This document shows, one piece after another, positions 35,470-37,095 of a DNA stretch of 37,095 nucleotides. How positions within the stretch are numbered: the first letter of the stretch is position 1; each line of letters starts with the position of its first letter. Source of the stretch: CAYWJT01 sp964458655 (GTDB taxonomy: Bacteria > Acidobacteriota > Aminicenantia > Aminicenantales > Saccharicenantaceae). The position numbers and the translations under genes were made by a program. Below the pieces are notes generated by a model, which had not been told where the DNA came from, searched no databases, and saw only the letters and a program-made list of their open reading frames with translations. The DNA is taken from NCBI GenBank assembly GCA_964458655.1, contig CAYWJT010000022.1, forward strand, positions 1 to 37,095, in the 5' to 3' direction.

Positions 35470-36342
35470 TCATTTATAAAGGTCCCGGTGATAGGTCCTG
35501 ACGTCCAGGCCGGGCCGCCGCAGGCGCGCCCTGAGCTCCTCGGCTATGACCACCGAGCGGTGCTTGCCGCCGGTGCAGCCGACGGCGACCGTCAGGGTGC
35601 TCTTGCCCTCCTTGATGAACATGGGGACGAGGAAGTCCATGAAGCGGAACAGGTGGTCGAGGTATGCCCGAGTCTCCCGTCCGGCCAGGACGTATTTCCT
35701 GACGCCTCGGGTCTTGCCCGAAAGGTTCCGCAGCCTGTCCACGTAGAACGGGTTGGGCAGGAACCGGGTGTCGAAGACCAGGTCGGACTCGAGGGGCAGG
35801 CCGTACTTGTAGCCGAAGCTGATGACGACCACCTGGAAGCGGCGCACGCGCCGTTTGAGGATGTCGCGCACGACGTGTTCCTTCATCTCCGAGACCGACA
35901 TGTTGGTGGTGTCCATGACCTCGTCGGCCATCTTCTTGACCGGCTCCAGCCTCTTGCGCTCCAGCCTGACCGCCTGGAGGACCGTTCTGTTGCGGGCCAG
36001 CGGATGCAGCCGGCGTGTCTCGCTGAAGCGCTTCACCAGGGTGGCGTCCGAGGCCTCGAGGAAGATCAGGCGGAGCGGGAACCTCTTCTTGACCTCCTGG
36101 AATATGCGGGGGAAATCCTGCACGAAGCGGGGCTCCCTGATGTCGACGACCAGGGCCACCCGGTCCATCTCGACCTTCTTCTTGAGCCACATGTCGACCA
36201 GCTCGCCGATGAGCTTGGCCGGCAGGTTGTCGATGCAATAGTAGCCGAGGTCTTCCAGGAAGCGGCTGAAAGCCGTCTTGCCCGAACCCGAAAGCCCGGT
36301 GACGACCAGGAAGCGGTTGTCCTTGGCCTGTGTGTCCGGCAT
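35470..36342 (-). CDS. rapZ: RapZ-like nucleotide-binding protein
   Basis: A 290-residue RapZ/YvcJ family protein. The P-loop GLSGSGKT is at residues 16-23, YYCIDNLPAKL near 34-44, and the conserved C-terminal VAVGCTGGKHRSVVIAEEL region follows. In E. coli RapZ senses glucosamine-6-P and guides RNase E to the GlmZ RNA; in Firmicutes the homologue has other roles, so the function here is open. ATG 36342 is chosen for its family match and an AAAGGG about 8 bp upstream; the open frame beyond it overlaps hprK. It sits between hprK and EIIA-Man, as in many ptsN-rapZ-npr type operons. Confidence 0.92.
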   Translation of the reverse strand: MPDTQAKDNRFLVVTGLSGSGKTAFSRFLEDLGYYCIDNLPAKLIGELVDMWLKKKVEMDRVALVVDIREPRFVQDFPRIFQEVKKRFPLRLIFLEASDATLVKRFSETRRLHPLARNRTVLQAVRLERKRLEPVKKMADEVMDTTNMSVSEMKEHVVRDILKRRVRRFQVVVISFGYKYGLPLESDLVFDTRFLPNPFYVDRLRNLSGKTRGVRKYVLAGRETRAYLDHLFRFMDFLVPMFIKEGKSTLTVAVGCTGGKHRSVVIAEELRARLRRPGLDVRTYHRDLYK

Positions 36343-36353
36343 GCCCGGCCCTT

Positions 36354-36926
36354 TCAGCGCAGGACCCTGTCCACGCGCTTGACGAACTCGCTCGGCGCGT
36401 GATAGCCGGACCTGCGCAGCATATGCACCCTGCAGGCGATCTCGATCAGGGTGGCGATGTTGCGGCCGGGCGCGACCGGGATGGATATCTTGGGCACTTT
36501 CTCGCCCAGGATGTCCATGGAATCCTCGACGCTCAGCCCCAGCCGGTCGACCTCGAAGCCCCGGCGCCATTTCATGAGCTTGACGACCAGGTCGATCCTG
36601 GCCACTCCGGCCACGGCCGCCGGCCCGAATATCTTCCTGATGTTGATTATGCCCAGCCCCCTGATCTCCATGAAGTTGCGGCTGAGCTCCGGCGCTCGGC
36701 CGGTCAGGCCTCCGGCCGGCCGCCTGCGTATCCTGACAACGTCGTCGGCGATGAACTTGTGCCCGCGGGCGACGAGCTCCAGGGCGCTTTCGCTCTTGCC
36801 GATGCCGCTGTCGCCGATGATCAGCGTCCCGACCCTGAATATCTTGAGCAGGCCGGCTGAGAGGGTCACTTCCGCCGGCGCGGCGCCGTTGTCTGCCCCT
36901 TCACAGGCGGGTTTATTCGCTGCCAT
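36354..36926 (-). CDS. hprK: HPr kinase/phosphorylase, C-terminal domain only
   Basis: A 190-residue bifunctional HPr(Ser) kinase/phosphorylase core. Walker A GDSGIGKS is at 38-45, the catalytic Asp pair in FIADDVV (61-62), and the family signature EIRGLGIINIRKIFG at about 87-101. The usual N-terminal domain of about 130 residues is absent: the gene starts inside the end of ptsN, so there is no room for it. The His normally before the P-loop (HG-x-L pattern) appears to be Ala (SAGLL). Short HprKs are known in Alphaproteobacteria. Its target, HPr Ser46, is encoded three genes downstream. Confidence 0.9.
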   Translation of the reverse strand: MAANKPACEGADNGAAPAEVTLSAGLLKIFRVGTLIIGDSGIGKSESALELVARGHKFIADDVVRIRRRPAGGLTGRAPELSRNFMEIRGLGIINIRKIFGPAAVAGVARIDLVVKLMKWRRGFEVDRLGLSVEDSMDILGEKVPKISIPVAPGRNIATLIEIACRVHMLRRSGYHAPSEFVKRVDRVLR

Positions 36927-37095
36927 GTTCCTCGAGCTCGCGGATTATCTCGATGATCCTGCCGGGTGTCTTGGCCTTGAGGAACCTCGAAGAAAGGTCC
37001 TTGCCCCTGCGGACCAGCTGGGCCGTCAGGGCCAGCAGCTTTAAGTTGACGCTCGGGTCCTCCTGGGAGGAGACGGCCAGGAACACGACGTGGAC
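36913..37095 (-). CDS. ptsN: PTS EIIA component, fructose/nitrogen family (PtsN), partial
   Basis: Only the last 60 codons are in the window; the 5' part runs off the right edge. The translated end begins VHVVFLAVSSQEDPS, matching the C-terminal strand of PtsN/EIIA-Fru proteins, then NLKLLALTAQLVRR and a helix ending EELEEHGSE-like (RELEEHGSE) before a TAA at 36913-36915. The phospho-His lies upstream and is not visible. The stop overlaps the start of hprK by 14 bp. In many bacteria ptsN follows rpoN and hpf, which would be expected just outside. Confidence 0.85.
   Translation of the reverse strand, partial: VHVVFLAVSSQEDPSVNLKLLALTAQLVRRGKDLSSRFLKAKTPGRIIEIIRELEEHGSE

Overview
This window comes from a GC-rich, Gram-negative bacterium. 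The Gram-negative call rests on a complete Tol-Pal system with two lipoproteins and signal peptides. The b/b'-delta-alpha-gamma-beta-epsilon ATP synthase cluster without a and c subunits, the Tol set, and a regulatory PTS with a stand-alone HPr kinase domain would fit an Acidobacteriota/Aminicenantota- or Deltaproteobacteria-like lineage. That placement is inference; no rRNA is present. Almost everything is chromosomal housekeeping. There is no prophage, CRISPR array, tRNA or rRNA, and no intact insertion sequence. Mobile-type DNA is limited to a possible IS-end remnant at the left edge and a REP-like palindromic repeat between tolB and pal.

Left to right: (1) a minus-strand pair, an ornithine-cyclodeaminase-family enzyme and a single-chain Fe-S L-serine dehydratase. 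It diverges from a plus-strand pair, a secreted class-I glutamine amidotransferase-like hydrolase and a lipoprotein. (2) A minus-strand block (14.7 to 5.7 kb): a receiver-domain protein with Glu at the phosphorylation site, accD, folC, then atpF-atpF'-atpH-atpA-atpG-atpD-atpC and a TrmN6-like tRNA methyltransferase. (3) A 30-residue single-span membrane protein, divergent from rsmA. (4) ftsK, a sigma factor and its probable zinc-binding anti-sigma factor, ending in a clear intrinsic terminator. (5) uvrA-holB-ricT on the minus strand, divergent from an MrfA/YprA-type helicase. (6) tolQ-tolR-tolA-like-tolB, a repeat-bearing gap, then pal-cpoB-ssb and a mannose-6-phosphate-isomerase-type cupin. 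(7) A minus-strand operon ptsN(partial)-hprK-rapZ-EIIA(Man)-ptsH-ptsI running off the right edge.

Genes are tightly packed. ATGA or similar overlaps join accD/folC, atpD/atpC, ftsK/sigma, tolR/tolA, tolA/tolB, cpoB/ssb and ptsH/ptsI. Several sigma-70-like promoters can be read by eye, and a number lie so close to the start codon that the mRNA would be leaderless or nearly so. The PTS proteins form a phosphorelay (EI, HPr with His15 and Ser46, EIIA-Man, EIIA-Fru/Ntr) with a kinase and RapZ but no membrane permease, which indicates a regulatory rather than a sugar-transport role.

I see no large undescribed multi-gene system. The most interesting items are variant forms of known proteins: a phosphosite-substituted receiver ahead of accD-folC, an HPr kinase without its N-terminal domain, an epsilon subunit without its C-terminal hairpin, a UvrA missing a segment in its first ATPase half, a conserved-looking tiny membrane protein, and an uncharacterised secreted hydrolase/lipoprotein pair.
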